Notes: generated by a model not told the origin, from the sequence alone. DNA of 64,000 nt from Carnobacterium alterfunditum DSM 5972 (GCF_000744115.1 NZ_JQLG01000004.1:1427001-1491000), one strand, 5' to 3'; counted from the first letter of the stretch, positions 19,212 through 33,632 are shown. Program-made: numbers and translations.

Positions 19212-20221
19212 TACAAGAAAGAAAAAAAAACAGGCCTAAAATAGTTGTCATTGGCGGAGGTACTGGGTTACCTGTTATTCTGAAGGGCCTTAAATCAAAG
19301 CAAGCAGATCTAACGGCGGTTGTAACAGTAGCGGATGATGGAGGAAGCAGCGGAACACTGAGGAATTATGCCAACATTGTTCCGCCAGGAGATATTCGCA
19401 ATGTTTTAATTTCACTCTCCAATATTCCAATATCACAAAAAGATATTTTTCAGTATCGATTTGATACGCATGATAATTTTTTAGCTGGACATTCAATAGG
19501 GAATTTAATTATTGCTGCAATGTCCGAAATGAGAGGAAGTATTTTTGAAGCAATCCAATTGTTGTCTAAAATGATGATGGTAGATGGCCATGTTTATCCA
19601 GCGGCAGAAGAAGCTTTGATTTTGCATGCTATTTTTGAAGATGGATCTAAAATAGCAGGAGAATCTAAAATTGCAATCGAAAGAAAAAAAATAGAACGAG
19701 TGTATATAACGACAGCAGAAGATGACCACGCAGCCAAAGCTTCTAGAAAAGTGATCGCTGCTATTCATGATGCAGATATGGTTGTATTAGGTCCGGGAAG
19801 CTTATTTACGAGTATCTTACCTAATTTAATGATTGAAGATTTAGGGAAAGCAGTCACAGAAACAAAAGCAAAAGTAGTCTACATTTGTAACATAATGACT
19901 CAATTAGGTGAAACAGAGAATTTTACTGATGCAGATCATGTCAGCGTATTGCATAAGCACTTGGGTGAAAAATTTATTGATACAGTTTTGGTCAATATCG
20001 GTGAAGTACCAGAAAATTATATCGATGCTGAACGCTACAATGAATATTTAGTACAAGTAACACATGATTTTAAAAAACTTGCTGAGGAAGTTCCTTCTAT
20101 TATATCGGATGATTTTCTTGAATTAAGAGATCAAGGAGTTTTCCACAATAGGGAAAAAGTTGTGGATGAATTATTTAAAATAGCTTTCGATAATAGACGC
20201 TTAGAAAGAAAAAATAGTTAG
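19208..20221 (+). CDS. yvcK: Gluconeogenesis factor YvcK (CofD-like, UDP-sugar binding)
   Basis: Member of the CofD/UPF0052 family, 337 residues. Visible motifs are the N-terminal [13 protein letters not shown] and [10 protein letters not shown], and the mid-protein [13 protein letters not shown]. YvcK binds UDP-GlcNAc-type sugars and supports cell-wall precursor supply under gluconeogenic growth. Starts by ATGA overlap with rapZ, so translation is coupled. Confidence 0.94.
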   Translation: MIQERKKNRPKIVVIGGGTGLPVILKGLKSKQADLTAVVTVADDGGSSGTLRNYANIVPPGDIRNVLISLSNIPISQKDIFQYRFDTHDNFLAGHSIGNLIIAAMSEMRGSIFEAIQLLSKMMMVDGHVYPAAEEALILHAIFEDGSKIAGESKIAIERKKIERVYITTAEDDHAAKASRKVIAAIHDADMVVLGPGSLFTSILPNLMIEDLGKAVTETKAKVVYICNIMTQLGETENFTDADHVSVLHKHLGEKFIDTVLVNIGEVPENYIDAERYNEYLVQVTHDFKKLAEEVPSIISDDFLELRDQGVFHNREKVVDELFKIAFDNRRLERKNS

Positions 20222-20254
20222 TAAATCAATTCAAAAAAGAAAGGAGGCTATTAT

Positions 20255-21211
20255 ATGTCTTATGCTTCAGAGGTGAAGAAAGAATTAACGCAATTAGAAG
20301 TTCACAGAGAGCATGCTAAAGCTGAATTAGCTGCGTTGATTCGTATGAATGGAACAGTTGGTTTGGTCGACAAAAAATTTATTTTAAATATTCAAACTGA
20401 GAATGCAGCAATTGCACGTAGAATTTATGTTTTATTAAAAGATCATTTTGATGTTGAAAGTGAACTGTTGGTTCGCCGGAAGATGAAATTAAAAAAAAAT
20501 AATGTTTATGTCGTACGATTAAAACATGGAACTCAAGAAGTTCTTTCAGATTTATCAATTATGGAGGGAATGTTTTTGCATAGCCATGTTTCAGATGAAG
20601 TGATAGGCAATACACAAAAAGTCAAATCTTATCTACGCGGCGCATTTTTAGCGGGAGGATCGGTCAATAATCCAGAAACGAGTCGTTACCATCTTGAAAT
20701 CTACTCAAGTTACGAGGAACATAATGATGATATCTGTCAAATGATGAATCAATTTAATATGAATGCTCGCACATTAGAAAGACGTAATGGATACATCACC
20801 TATTTGAAAGAAGCAGAAAAGATTGCCGATTTTTTAGCCTTGATTGGGGCAACTAGTGGTATGCTTAAATTTGAAGATGTTCGTATTATCAGAGATATGA
20901 GAAATTCGGTCAATCGTTTAGTTAACTGCGAAAATGCTAATTTAAATAAGACGATCGATGCTGCAGGTAAACAAATCGAAAGCATCAAGTTTATTGATGC
21001 TAGAATTGGATTAGATAAGATTCCAGTAAAATTAAGAGAAATCGCGCTTGTTCGTTTAGAAAATCCAGAAGTAACTTTAAAAGAATTAGGAGAAATGATC
21101 CCGAGCGGAACGATCAGCAAGTCTGGGATCAATCATCGATTACGCAAGTTAAACGAAATGGCAGAAAAATTAAGATCTAAAGACCTCGCGAAAATTGACA
21201 AAAGGAACTGA
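20255..21211 (+). CDS. whiA: DNA-binding protein WhiA
   Basis: Sporulation/cell-division regulator family, 318 residues. It has an N-terminal degenerate LAGLIDADG homing-endonuclease fold (about 1-200, with [15 protein letters not shown]) and a C-terminal helix-turn-helix ([20 protein letters not shown]). In Bacillus WhiA affects division and chromosome segregation. AAAGGAGG precedes the ATG. It is the last gene of the rapZ cluster. No clear terminator is seen behind it. Confidence 0.95.
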   Translation: MSYASEVKKELTQLEVHREHAKAELAALIRMNGTVGLVDKKFILNIQTENAAIARRIYVLLKDHFDVESELLVRRKMKLKKNNVYVVRLKHGTQEVLSDLSIMEGMFLHSHVSDEVIGNTQKVKSYLRGAFLAGGSVNNPETSRYHLEIYSSYEEHNDDICQMMNQFNMNARTLERRNGYITYLKEAEKIADFLALIGATSGMLKFEDVRIIRDMRNSVNRLVNCENANLNKTIDAAGKQIESIKFIDARIGLDKIPVKLREIALVRLENPEVTLKELGEMIPSGTISKSGINHRLRKLNEMAEKLRSKDLAKIDKRN

Positions 21212-21397
21212 AAAAATTAAAACAAATGAATCTATTCAGTAAAGCAAAAAAATCTCTTTACGAGAAAATTCATGCGTCGTTAGTCTGGAAGTTCTGCTTG
21301 TCTTTTTATTATAACTGGGCTACACTATAATAGTTGGTATTTTGCTAACATCAGAGAATAATGGACCCTTCATTAGGTTAGCATTATTGTAGTAGTA

Positions 21398-21469
21398 GTC
21401 CCCTTAGTGTAATGGATATCACGTAAGATTCCGATTCTTAAAATGGGGGTTCGATTCCCTCAGGGGGCA
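21398..21469 (+). tRNA. tRNA-Arg (anticodon CCG)
   Basis: The cloverleaf folds by eye. Acceptor GTCCCCT/AGGGGGC; D arm around TTAGTGTAATGGATATCAC; anticodon stem TAAGA/TCTTA with loop TTCCGAT (anticodon CCG, reads CGG); T arm with GTTCGATT. The 3' CCA is not encoded. A -10-like TATAAT lies at 21326, and a nested stem (TGCTAAC...GTTAGCA, about 21345-21382) lies between it and the tRNA. A terminator follows at once, so it is a single-gene unit. Confidence 0.9.
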
Positions 21470-21474
21470 TTTTT

Positions 21475-21508
21475 GTGATTAGAGCAAAACTTCTAATCAC
21501 TTTTTTTT
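21475..21508 (+). terminator. tRNA-Arg terminator
   Basis: GTGATTAGA / TCTAATCAC stem, 8-base loop, T8. Confidence 0.9.
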
Positions 21509-21532
21509 ATCAAAAAAATAACGAACAAAAAA

Positions 21533-21562
21533 ATTGACCTTCATTGACCAATGGAGTAGAAT
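21533..21562 (+). promoter_or_regulatory. clpP promoter with CtsR operator
   Basis: On the minus strand the site reads GGTCAAT-GAA-GGTCAAT, the tandem heptad of the CtsR repressor (consensus GGTCAAA-NAN-GGTCAAA). On the + strand it provides the -35 TTGACC (21534-21539), with 17 bases to TAGAAT (21557-21562). Repressor and polymerase sites overlap, as in other Firmicute clp promoters. Confidence 0.85.
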
Positions 21563-21632
21563 ACAGTTAGTAATGTATTGAGTCGATGTTTAGTCACTTA
21601 AAAGTAGTAAACAATTGAGGAGGAATCAAATT

Positions 21633-22229
21633 ATGAACTTAGTCCCTACAGTAATCGAACAGTCATCAAGAGGTGAACGTGCCTATGATATTTATTCTCG
21701 TCTTTTAAAAGACCGTATTATTATGTTAAGTGGTCCAGTAGATGATGATCTTGCAAATGCTGTAATCGCTCAGCTGTTATTTTTAGATGCACAAGATTCT
21801 GAAAAAGATATTTATATTTACATCAATTCACCAGGAGGCAGTGTAACTGCTGGATTAGCAATTTTCGATACAATGAACTTTATCAAAGCAGATGTCCAAA
21901 CGATAGCAATGGGTATGGCTGCGTCAATGGGAAGTTTCTTATTAACAGCTGGTACAAAAGGTAAACGTTATGCTTTGCCAAATGCTGAAATCATGATCCA
22001 TCAACCATCAGGCGGATCACAAGGACAAGCAACAGAAATTGAAATTGCTGCCCGTCATATTTTGAAGACACGTGAACGTTTGAATAAAATTTTATCAGAA
22101 CGTACAGGACAACCAATTGAAGTTATCCAAAGCGATACAGATAGAGACAATTATATGTCTGCAGAAGATGCAAAAGCATATGGTTTGATTGACGAAATTA
22201 TGGAAAATAGTGCTGCTTTAAGCAAATAA
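21633..22229 (+). CDS. clpP: ATP-dependent Clp protease proteolytic subunit
   Basis: Serine peptidase subunit that pairs with Clp ATPases for protein quality control, 198 residues. The nucleophile is in [11 protein letters not shown], the His in [13 protein letters not shown], and the oxyanion glycine motif in [10 protein letters not shown]. The start is the ATG at 21633 behind GAGGAGG; a TTG 18 bases upstream lies inside the ribosome site. ClpP also degrades tmRNA-tagged proteins, and ssrA and smpB are both in this window. Confidence 0.97.
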   Translation: MNLVPTVIEQSSRGERAYDIYSRLLKDRIIMLSGPVDDDLANAVIAQLLFLDAQDSEKDIYIYINSPGGSVTAGLAIFDTMNFIKADVQTIAMGMAASMGSFLLTAGTKGKRYALPNAEIMIHQPSGGSQGQATEIEIAARHILKTRERLNKILSERTGQPIEVIQSDTDRDNYMSAEDAKAYGLIDEIMENSAALSK

Positions 22230-22271
22230 GCAGAAACAATCTATGTGAGTAAACTAATTGAAGAATAAAAT

Positions 22272-22306
22272 AAAAAAAGATTGGAGCAACGCTCCAATCT
22301 TTTTTT
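22272..22306 (+). terminator. clpP terminator
   Basis: Perfect stem AAAAAAAGATTGGAGC / GCTCCAATCTTTTTTT with a 3-base loop. Confidence 0.92.
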
Positions 22307-22403
22307 ATTGATAGCCTTTTTAAAAAGAATAAGCCAAATCCTTTTAATTGACTTACTATAATCTGTATAATGAAAATAATTAGCGAATAAGGGAGGACTT
22401 TTA

Positions 22404-22940
22404 ATGGATGTCAGCAATATAAAATCGGACAAGGTCAATACAACCACTGGAATTAAGGTTGGAAGTGAAAGTGCTCCAGTTAAAGTAATCGAATTTATTA
22501 ACTTGGCATGCCCGTATTGTAAAATATGGTATGAGGATTCAAAAGATCTATTAACTGAGTATGTCTTTGCAGGTAAAGTACAGCGAATAATCAAACATTT
22601 TGATAAAGAAACAGCGGGGTTGAGAAAAGGAAATGTTCTGCATCAATATTTAGACTACTCTGATCCTGAGAAGGCACTTGAAGAAATAGATTTCTTTTTT
22701 GCTCACCAAAAAGAGTGGGGAAGATTAACGAATTCTGATGAGATCGCAGCATATGCAGTCGAAAAAAGAAACTTAACGCTTCAATCAAATGGAACTAAGG
22801 TTAAAGAAATCGTACAAGAAGCAAACGGAGCAGAGATTGTATTGGTTCCTACAGTTTTTATTGAAGAAGATATTTTTGATGAGAATATCAAACAACAAGA
22901 ACTTAAAGGCTTGATCAAAGCGCGTATTGAACAAGTGTAG
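22404..22940 (+). CDS. DsbA-family thioredoxin-fold oxidoreductase (cytoplasmic)
   Basis: 178 residues of thioredoxin-4/DsbA type. The active site is CPYC (near residue 36, after FINLACPYC). The cis-proline segment VPTVFIEE lies near residue 152 and helices sit between. No signal peptide or membrane anchor is visible, so it probably acts in the cytoplasm, as with Firmicute YjbH/FrnE-type relatives. GGGAGG precedes the ATG. It is monocistronic between clpP and cggR. Substrate unknown. Confidence 0.75.
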   Translation: MDVSNIKSDKVNTTTGIKVGSESAPVKVIEFINLACPYCKIWYEDSKDLLTEYVFAGKVQRIIKHFDKETAGLRKGNVLHQYLDYSDPEKALEEIDFFFAHQKEWGRLTNSDEIAAYAVEKRNLTLQSNGTKVKEIVQEANGAEIVLVPTVFIEEDIFDENIKQQELKGLIKARIEQV

Positions 22941-23029
22941 AAGTTGAGAGCAGTATTTTTTTGTGAAAAAGACATAATTCATTCAAACTTTCTTTGTGTA
23001 ATTTAATGAAAAACTTAGAAACATAATAG

Positions 23030-23058
23030 TTGAAAGATAATCGGATAACTGTTACAAT
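23030..23058 (+). promoter_or_regulatory. Promoter of the cggR-gap glycolytic operon
   Basis: TTGAAA, 17-base spacer, TACAAT. It lies about 175 bases ahead of cggR and 120 bases upstream of the CggR operator, giving a long untranslated leader that also contains a small hairpin (AATAGT/ACTATT, about 23080-23101). Confidence 0.6.
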
Positions 23059-23176
23059 AATTGATGTGAGAGATGGTAATAGTGCTTTTCAGTACTATTG
23101 ATTAATGATAATAAAACAGAACCAGGAAACTGATAGTTTAATTTTCATTTTGATTCTCTTGTTTTTTTAAGTAACA

Positions 23177-23216
23177 AGGGTCGCCAAACGACTAACGCGG
23201 TCACAAAGCGTCCAAC
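23177..23216 (+). promoter_or_regulatory. CggR operator
   Basis: Two 20-base direct repeats: AGGGTC-N6-CGAC-N4 and GCGGTC-N6-CGTC-N4. The architecture is the same as the Bacillus CggR operator (CGGGAC-N6-TGTC-N4, twice). It lies between promoter and cggR start, so bound CggR would block elongation; fructose-1,6-bisphosphate relieves this in known systems. Confidence 0.75.
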
Positions 23217-23233
23217 GTAGAAAGAGGTCGCTC

Positions 23234-24271
23234 ATGCAAAGCGTAGTATCCGTTATTGAAGAAGTCATTCCAGACATCATGTATACACTTCAGAATCGTT
23301 ACCATATTTTGCGCAATGTTTTTTTATTAGGTCCGGTGGGCAGAAGAGTTTTAGCTGATCGTATGGGAATCACAGAACGTGTTTTACGTACAGAATCAGA
23401 AGGCCTTAAGAAGCAAGAGCTAATAAAAACTTCAAAAATGGGAATGGAATTAACTGAAAAAGGCGAAACCGTTTACCACCAATTAGACCAATTAATGGGT
23501 CAATTATTGGGAATGAGAGAGAAAGAAAAACAACTTGCCTCTTATTTGGAAATAGAACAATGTGTGATAATTTCCGGTGATATAGACGATCAGCCCAAAT
23601 TACGTGAGGAAATAGGCCGTGCTGCAATGGAAGCTTTGAACTTTTTGCTTCCGGAAGGCGATAATATTATTGCTGTAATGGGCGGTACAACTATGGCAGA
23701 AGTGGCAAATCAAATGAATGAAACTCTTTCTCGAAAAAGAAAGCTGCTATTTGTTCCAGCTCGAGGCGGCTTAGGAGAATCACTTAATATACAAGCGAAT
23801 TCGATCACTTCTTTGATGGCACAAAGGACAGGCGGCGAAAACCGTGTTCTGTATGTTCCGGAACAAGTAAGTGAAGAAACATATAAACCGCTCTTGCAAG
23901 AACCTGGAATCAAAAAAACGCTTAAGTTAGTAAATGATGCGAATTGTGTTTTGTTTGGTATCGGTGATGCAAAGCTTATGGCGGAACGCAGAGGAATGAA
24001 TGAAGATGTTCTAGCTCTGATTAAAAATAAAGCGGCAGTTGGAGAAGCGTTTGGAGAATTTTACGATCAGTCTGGTGAAGTGGTATATAAAATACCCCGA
24101 ATTGGAATGCAGTCAAAAAACCTGGCAAACATTGCTAGTGTGATTGCTGTAGCTGGTGGAAAATCCAAAGCTAAAGCAATTGAAGCTTACATGAAAAAAG
24201 CACCCGGTCATACGTGGTTGATCACAGATGAAGGTGCTGCTAATGAGATTTTAACAGGGATAACCCTTTAA
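23234..24271 (+). CDS. cggR: Central glycolytic genes regulator CggR (SorC family)
   Basis: Repressor of the downstream gap-pgk-tpiA-gpmI-eno genes, 345 residues. An N-terminal winged HTH is seen (RRVLADRMGITERVLRTE), then a SorC-type sugar-phosphate-binding domain with MGGTTMAEVA and the phosphate-site run FGIGDA. AAAGAGG precedes the ATG. It is autoregulated through the operator just upstream. gap follows after 41 bases without a terminator. Confidence 0.95.
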   Translation: MQSVVSVIEEVIPDIMYTLQNRYHILRNVFLLGPVGRRVLADRMGITERVLRTESEGLKKQELIKTSKMGMELTEKGETVYHQLDQLMGQLLGMREKEKQLASYLEIEQCVIISGDIDDQPKLREEIGRAAMEALNFLLPEGDNIIAVMGGTTMAEVANQMNETLSRKRKLLFVPARGGLGESLNIQANSITSLMAQRTGGENRVLYVPEQVSEETYKPLLQEPGIKKTLKLVNDANCVLFGIGDAKLMAERRGMNEDVLALIKNKAAVGEAFGEFYDQSGEVVYKIPRIGMQSKNLANIASVIAVAGGKSKAKAIEAYMKKAPGHTWLITDEGAANEILTGITL

Positions 24272-24276
24272 AATAA

Positions 24277-25317
<1,041 letters not shown>

Positions 25318-25353
25318 TCTTTAACGAGAGACTTAAATTAGGATAGAAATAGT

Positions 25354-25394
25354 AAAAAGCGGGGAGGCAACGCGCTTCCTCGCTTTTATTTTTT
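25354..25394 (+). terminator. Hairpin between gap and pgk (partial terminator or processing site)
   Basis: AAAAGCG-GGGAGG / CTTCCT-CGCTTTT stem followed by ATTTTTT. As the operon must continue into pgk, this probably gives attenuation or 3' protection of cggR-gap mRNA, unless pgk has its own promoter; none is obvious in the short gap. Confidence 0.6.
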
Positions 25395-25441
25395 CAAAAA
25401 TCAATATTTACAGATAATTGCTCTTCAGAGGAGGAACCTTC

Positions 25442-27415
<1,974 letters not shown>

Positions 27416-27416
<1 letters not shown>

Positions 27417-28945
27417 TGACAAAATCACCAGTAGCCATCATCATTCTTGATGGATTAGGATGTCGTAGTGAAGTCATGGGTAACGCAGTAGCCCAAGCTA
27501 AAAAACCAAATCTTGATCATCTTTTAGAAAAATACCCTCATGGTACATTAAAAGCGTCTGGTTTAGATGTAGGTCTTCCAGAAGGACAAATGGGGAATTC
27601 TGAAGTAGGACATACAAATATTGGAGCTGGACGAATTGTCTACCAAAGCTTAACACGCATTGATAAAGCAATTATGGACGGCGATTTCCAAACAAATCCT
27701 GTTTTAAGCGGTGCAATGGAAAGTACGATCAAACAGCAATCTAATTTGCATTTGTTCGGACTTTTATCAGATGGTGGAGTGCATAGCCATATCAATCATT
27801 TGATTTCATTGATCAAAACAGCTAAAGAAAAAGGTGTGCCAAATATCTATGTACATGCTTTCTTAGATGGCCGTGATGTTGCACCTGACTCTGGTATCAA
27901 CTATGTTAAACAGTTAGAAGAAGCTATCATGGAAATTGGAGCAGGCGAAATTGCGACTGTTTCTGGCCGTTTCTATGCCATGGACCGCGATAAACGTTGG
28001 GAACGTGTAGAAAAAGCTTACAATGCTATAGCTCATGGTGAAGGCGTTAAGGCTTCTAATGCATTAGAAGCTGTACAAGCAAGCTACGACAAAGAAAAAT
28101 TTGACGAGTTTGTTATGCCGACCGTTATTGAAAAAGACGGAAAACCAGTTGCAACTTTACAAGATAATGATTCAATCATTTTCTTTAACTTCCGTCCTGA
28201 CCGTGCGATCCAATTGTCAAATGCTATAACAGATGATGAATGGGAATTCTTTGATCGTGGACAAAGAGCACAAAATCTTAAACTTGTTACAATGACCATG
28301 TATAATCCTAGTATCAAAGCTGAAATAGCTTTCCCACCAATTGCTTTAAAAAATGTTGTCGGGGAAGTTCTTTCAAATAAAGGACTCACTCAATTACGTA
28401 TTGCGGAAACTGAAAAGTATCCACACGTTACATTCTTTATGAATGGCGGACGTAATGAAGAGTTTCCAGGCGAAAATCGTATCTTGATTCCATCTCCAAA
28501 AGTGGAAACATATGATTTAAAACCTGAAATGAGTATTTATGAAGTTACAGATGCATTAGTGGCAGATATTGAAGCCGACAAACACGACGCAATCATCTTA
28601 AACTTTGCAAACCCAGATATGGTTGGACATTCAGGCATGCTTGAACCAACGATCAAAGCGGTCGAAGCTGTTGATGAAAACCTAGGTCGTGTGGTAGATG
28701 CAATCACTGCTAAAGGCGGACATGCAATTATCTTTGCTGACCACGGTAATGCAGAAACAATGCTTACACCTGAAGGCAAACCGCATACTGCACACACTAC
28801 CGTACCAGTCCCTGTAATTGTAACTAAAGAAGGCGCAACATTACGCGAAGGCGGTCGCTTAGCTGATATCGCACCAACAATGTTAGATCTATTAAATATT
28901 GAAAAACCAGTTGAAATGACTGGTGTATCGTTGATTCAAAAATAA
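27416..28945 (+). CDS. gpmI: 2,3-bisphosphoglycerate-independent phosphoglycerate mutase
   Basis: Manganese-dependent, cofactor-independent mutase of the alkaline phosphatase superfamily, 509 residues. Metal and catalytic motifs: [24 protein letters not shown] (Ser nucleophile), [19 protein letters not shown] and [15 protein letters not shown] inside the tpiA 3' end acts as the ribosome site. It is translationally coupled to tpiA. Confidence 0.98.
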
Positions 28946-29067
28946 AATCAAATCAAATCAATAGAACGTCACATTGAAAGACAACCCATGTAAAAGCTGC
29001 AGACTTTGCATGAATTCTTTTAATAAAATAATTTTAAAAATAAATAGTCAAATAAAACTTAAATTGT

Positions 29068-29118
29068 TTGCATTTGACAGCTAAACTCATTAAAATAAGG
29101 CCATGGGCAAAGCCCTGG
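29068..29118 (+). promoter_or_regulatory. eno promoter and leader hairpin
   Basis: TTGCAT, 17-base spacer, TAAAAT (29091-29096), then a compact hairpin CCATGGGC-AAA-GCCCTGG at 29101-29118. This suggests that eno can be transcribed apart from the cggR operon. The hairpin, near the expected transcript 5' end, might stabilise the mRNA. Confidence 0.5.
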
Positions 29119-29155
29119 CACTAAAAATTTTTTACACTAAAAGGAGAGAAATTAA

Positions 29156-30454
<1,299 letters not shown>

Positions 30455-30486
30455 GAATTTAAGTAAACTAAATTTTTAAATAGAGG

Positions 30487-30531
30487 AACACTTCATTAGT
30501 TGAGGCAACGCAACTAATGAAGTGTTTTTAT
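30487..30531 (+). terminator. eno terminator
   Basis: Perfect 15-base stem ACACTTCATTAGTTG / CAACTAATGAAGTGT, 8-base loop, T5. Between here and 30709 I see no gene or recognisable site. Confidence 0.92.
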
Positions 30532-30709
30532 TATTAAAGAACTATGATCTTTGGTATTGTTAGATCAGTTAAACAAATTATAGAATCAGATAGTCTAATG
30601 GCTTTTACGCAAGCAAATTTGTCCGTTTCAGAAAAAAATTAAAGCATTAACACTATTAGTCAACTAACTTTTTATTAAAAGTGAACAAAAAATGGACAAT
30701 GAAATCATC

Positions 30710-30786
30710 TTTTGATACACAAATTTTACTGTATCAAAAATAATGATACAAATTGATTTATTTGTGATAAAATGTAAGCGATTAAG
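30710..30786 (+). promoter_or_regulatory. Operator/promoter region of the LevR-type regulator
   Basis: Perfect 10-base inverted repeat TTTTGATACA / TGTATCAAAA with a 10-base spacer, and a third half-site TGATACA at 30744. An extended -10 TGATAAAAT ends at 30773. TGTAAGCGATTA right after the -10 is a partial cre-like core. The binding protein is unknown. Confidence 0.5.
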
Positions 30787-30809
30787 ACTAAAAGAAAGCA
30801 GGTGACTAA

Positions 30810-33632
30810 ATGAAAAGAAAAGATTTAGTTTATCAGTTTGTTAAAAATCATACTGAAAACCTTACCAGTGATGAAATAGAATTCGGATCAGGGATGACTA
30901 CTATTGAAATTTCTGATGCGTTAAATATTATTCGCAATAATGTGAGCAAAGAGTTGAATCTTTTAGTTCGTGAAGGAAAGATAGTTAAACTTGAAGGAAG
31001 ACCTGTGCGATATGCTGATAGCAGTTGCTTAAAATGGAAACCTTTATCTAAAATCGTAAAATCTTATAAAGATGGAACATTAGTCAAAGAGCAGGTAATG
31101 GACCAACAAAATGACGCTATAAAAAATGATCATAATTTATTTGAATACATGATTGGTTCGAATGGCAGTTTGAAAAATCAAATGGAACAAGCAAAGGCAG
31201 CTATTTTTTATCCGCCTAAAGGATTAAATAGTTTAGTTATCGGTCCAACTGGATCCGGAAAGACCTTTTTTGCTAATGCTATGTATCAATATTCGCAGGA
31301 TAAGGGAATTATTGAGCCAGGTCAATCTATGATCATTTTTAATTGTGCAGACTATTCGCAAAATCCGCAATTACTGATGTCTCATCTCTTTGGACATGCT
31401 AAGGGAGCATATACTGGAGCTACAGAAGCAAAAGATGGATTATTGCTGAAAGCTGATAATAATATGCTGTTTCTAGATGAAATACATCGTTTGCCTCCTG
31501 AAGGACAAGAAATGCTTTTTTATTTTATGGATACCGGAACATTTCAGCCAATGGGTGAAACAGATAAACGCTATTCGGCTAAAGTCAGGATTATTTGTGC
31601 AACAACTGAAGACCCTAATTCGGCATTATTAAAAACTTTCGTAAGACGTATTCCTATTACGATCCAACTGCCAGCATTCAATGATCGACCGGCTAAAGAA
31701 CGCATTCAATTACTCAAATTATTATTGTCCATTGAAGCAAAACGAATCGATAAACGAATCGTTGTAGAAGAAAATGTCGTTAAAGCATTACTTGGAACTG
31801 TTACTTATGGAAACATTGGTCAATTGAAATCAAGTATTCAGCTGGCTTGTGCTAAAGCCTTCTTAAATAGTATGGATAACAATGAAGAGATGCTGATCAA
31901 TATGGAAGGATTAACGGGTGAATTGCAAGAAGGACTGATCAATATTGCGAGGAACCGAGATGAATTGAATGAAATATCCAATTATCTTGAACCCTGCATG
32001 ACCATCCAGCCAAAAGATTCTGTTTATATATTAGACAAAGATTCTTATGAATTGCCGTTTAATTTATACGAGATCATTGGCGATAAAGCGGTGATGCTGA
32101 AAGATGAAGGGTTAACGCAAGAAGACATTGAAAATTTTATTACGACAGATATTAATCTTCATTTGAAATCTTTCTATAAAACCAATCAATTGATCCCAAA
32201 TAATGAACACAATTTAAGAGACATTGTTGAACAAGAAGTCATCACATTAACAAAAGAAGTTTGGAAAATGGCAGAAGAACATTTAGGCTATAATTTTAAA
32301 CAGAACTTTTTATACGCAATGAGCTTGCATCTTAGTTCATTCATTAAACGTTCAAAAGAAGGTTTTGTTCAAATAAAACAAAATAGTGAATTAGATAAAT
32401 TGATTTTAAATTATCAAAAGGAATATGAAGTAGCCATTATTATTAAAAATCATATGAAAGATAACTACCAAATTATTGTTCCAGAAGTAGAGTGCTGGTA
32501 TTTGACGATGCTGCTTGTATCTTTAAAAGAACAAAATAACTTGGGTGATGTTGGGATAGTTGTCGCTGCACACGGCCAATCAACCGCTACGAGTATGGTT
32601 CAAGTGGTATCAAAATTATTAGATGTTAAAAATATTGAAGCTGTTGATATGCCATTAGAAATGAGCCCGCAACAAGCGTATAAATTGGTATCGGAAGCCA
32701 TTCGAAATGTTAATGAAGATAAAGGTGTGTTACTGCTGGTTGATATGGGCTCGCTAACCACGTTTGGTGTAAAAGCTATGCGGGAAACCGATATTCCTAT
32801 ACAAACACTAGATATGGTGACGACTCCGCTTGTATTGGAAGCTGCGCGTAAAACATCCTTAATGGATAACCAATTAGATGAAGTTTATTGGTCTTTGAAA
32901 AATTTTAGAGGATACAGTAACCTTCCAGAAGAGAAATCGTTTAGTTTGACAGCATCTCAACAGCAAAAAATCAATAAACCTAAAGCTATTATTACGATTT
33001 GTTCAACAGGTGAAGGAACAGCTGTACGAATAAAACAACGTGTAGAAAGTGTATTGGAAGATTTTATAGATGAAACGATTGAAATTTTTTCGGTCTCTTT
33101 AGTTGGTATAGAGGAAGAAGTTACAAAAATTTCGCAAAACTATCAAGTGTTGGCGACAGCTGGGGTTGCAAAGACATCCTTGAATGTTCCGCATCTTTCC
33201 TTAGAAGAATTATTTCAGTCTTCAGGAGATGAAAAAGTTAAACAAGTTATTCTAGAGCAGCAATATGCTGAAGGGAATTATGCTGCGTCAATGGACACGA
33301 AACAGCTTTGTGAAGAGTATCTAGCTACTTATTTCACTTTCCTAAATCCACGTAAATTTATTAATATATTATGGGATTACACAGAAATTATCGAAGAAAA
33401 ATTGAATAAAACACTTAGTAATAGTGTTCAAATAGGTTTATTGATGCATATGGCTGGAGTGATCGAACGCGTTTTATTCAGAGATCCGCTCAATCAGCCA
33501 GAAGAAGAGCTTGATAAAACGTCTATTTATTACCAAGCTATCAAAGATGCAAATCTAGTGCTTGAATCAAAATTAAATATGAGTATTCCAGATTCAGAAT
33601 TATTTTATATTGTTAAAATAGTTGATGCATAA
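30810..33632 (+). CDS. LevR/ManR-type sigma-54-dependent PTS operon activator
   Basis: 940-residue transcription activator. In order: N-terminal winged HTH (MTTIEISDALNIIRNNVSKE), AAA+ sigma-54-interaction domain with Walker A GPTGSGKTFF (near 143), GAYTGA (near 198) and Walker B NMLFLDEIHR, a PRD domain (about 460-560), an EIIA-mannose-like domain with VAAHGQSTATSM, an EIIB-like segment with TICSTGEGTA, and a C-terminal PRD. PTS phosphorylation of PRD and EIIA histidines tunes such proteins. No -24/-12 site (TGGCAC-N5-TTGC) was found nearby, so the target, probably a mannose-class PTS, lies elsewhere. Closest known relatives by layout are ManR and LevR. Confidence 0.88.
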   Translation: MKRKDLVYQFVKNHTENLTSDEIEFGSGMTTIEISDALNIIRNNVSKELNLLVREGKIVKLEGRPVRYADSSCLKWKPLSKIVKSYKDGTLVKEQVMDQQNDAIKNDHNLFEYMIGSNGSLKNQMEQAKAAIFYPPKGLNSLVIGPTGSGKTFFANAMYQYSQDKGIIEPGQSMIIFNCADYSQNPQLLMSHLFGHAKGAYTGATEAKDGLLLKADNNMLFLDEIHRLPPEGQEMLFYFMDTGTFQPMGETDKRYSAKVRIICATTEDPNSALLKTFVRRIPITIQLPAFNDRPAKERIQLLKLLLSIEAKRIDKRIVVEENVVKALLGTVTYGNIGQLKSSIQLACAKAFLNSMDNNEEMLINMEGLTGELQEGLINIARNRDELNEISNYLEPCMTIQPKDSVYILDKDSYELPFNLYEIIGDKAVMLKDEGLTQEDIENFITTDINLHLKSFYKTNQLIPNNEHNLRDIVEQEVITLTKEVWKMAEEHLGYNFKQNFLYAMSLHLSSFIKRSKEGFVQIKQNSELDKLILNYQKEYEVAIIIKNHMKDNYQIIVPEVECWYLTMLLVSLKEQNNLGDVGIVVAAHGQSTATSMVQVVSKLLDVKNIEAVDMPLEMSPQQAYKLVSEAIRNVNEDKGVLLLVDMGSLTTFGVKAMRETDIPIQTLDMVTTPLVLEAARKTSLMDNQLDEVYWSLKNFRGYSNLPEEKSFSLTASQQQKINKPKAIITICSTGEGTAVRIKQRVESVLEDFIDETIEIFSVSLVGIEEEVTKISQNYQVLATAGVAKTSLNVPHLSLEELFQSSGDEKVKQVILEQQYAEGNYAASMDTKQLCEEYLATYFTFLNPRKFINILWDYTEIIEEKLNKTLSNSVQIGLLMHMAGVIERVLFRDPLNQPEEELDKTSIYYQAIKDANLVLESKLNMSIPDSELFYIVKIVDA

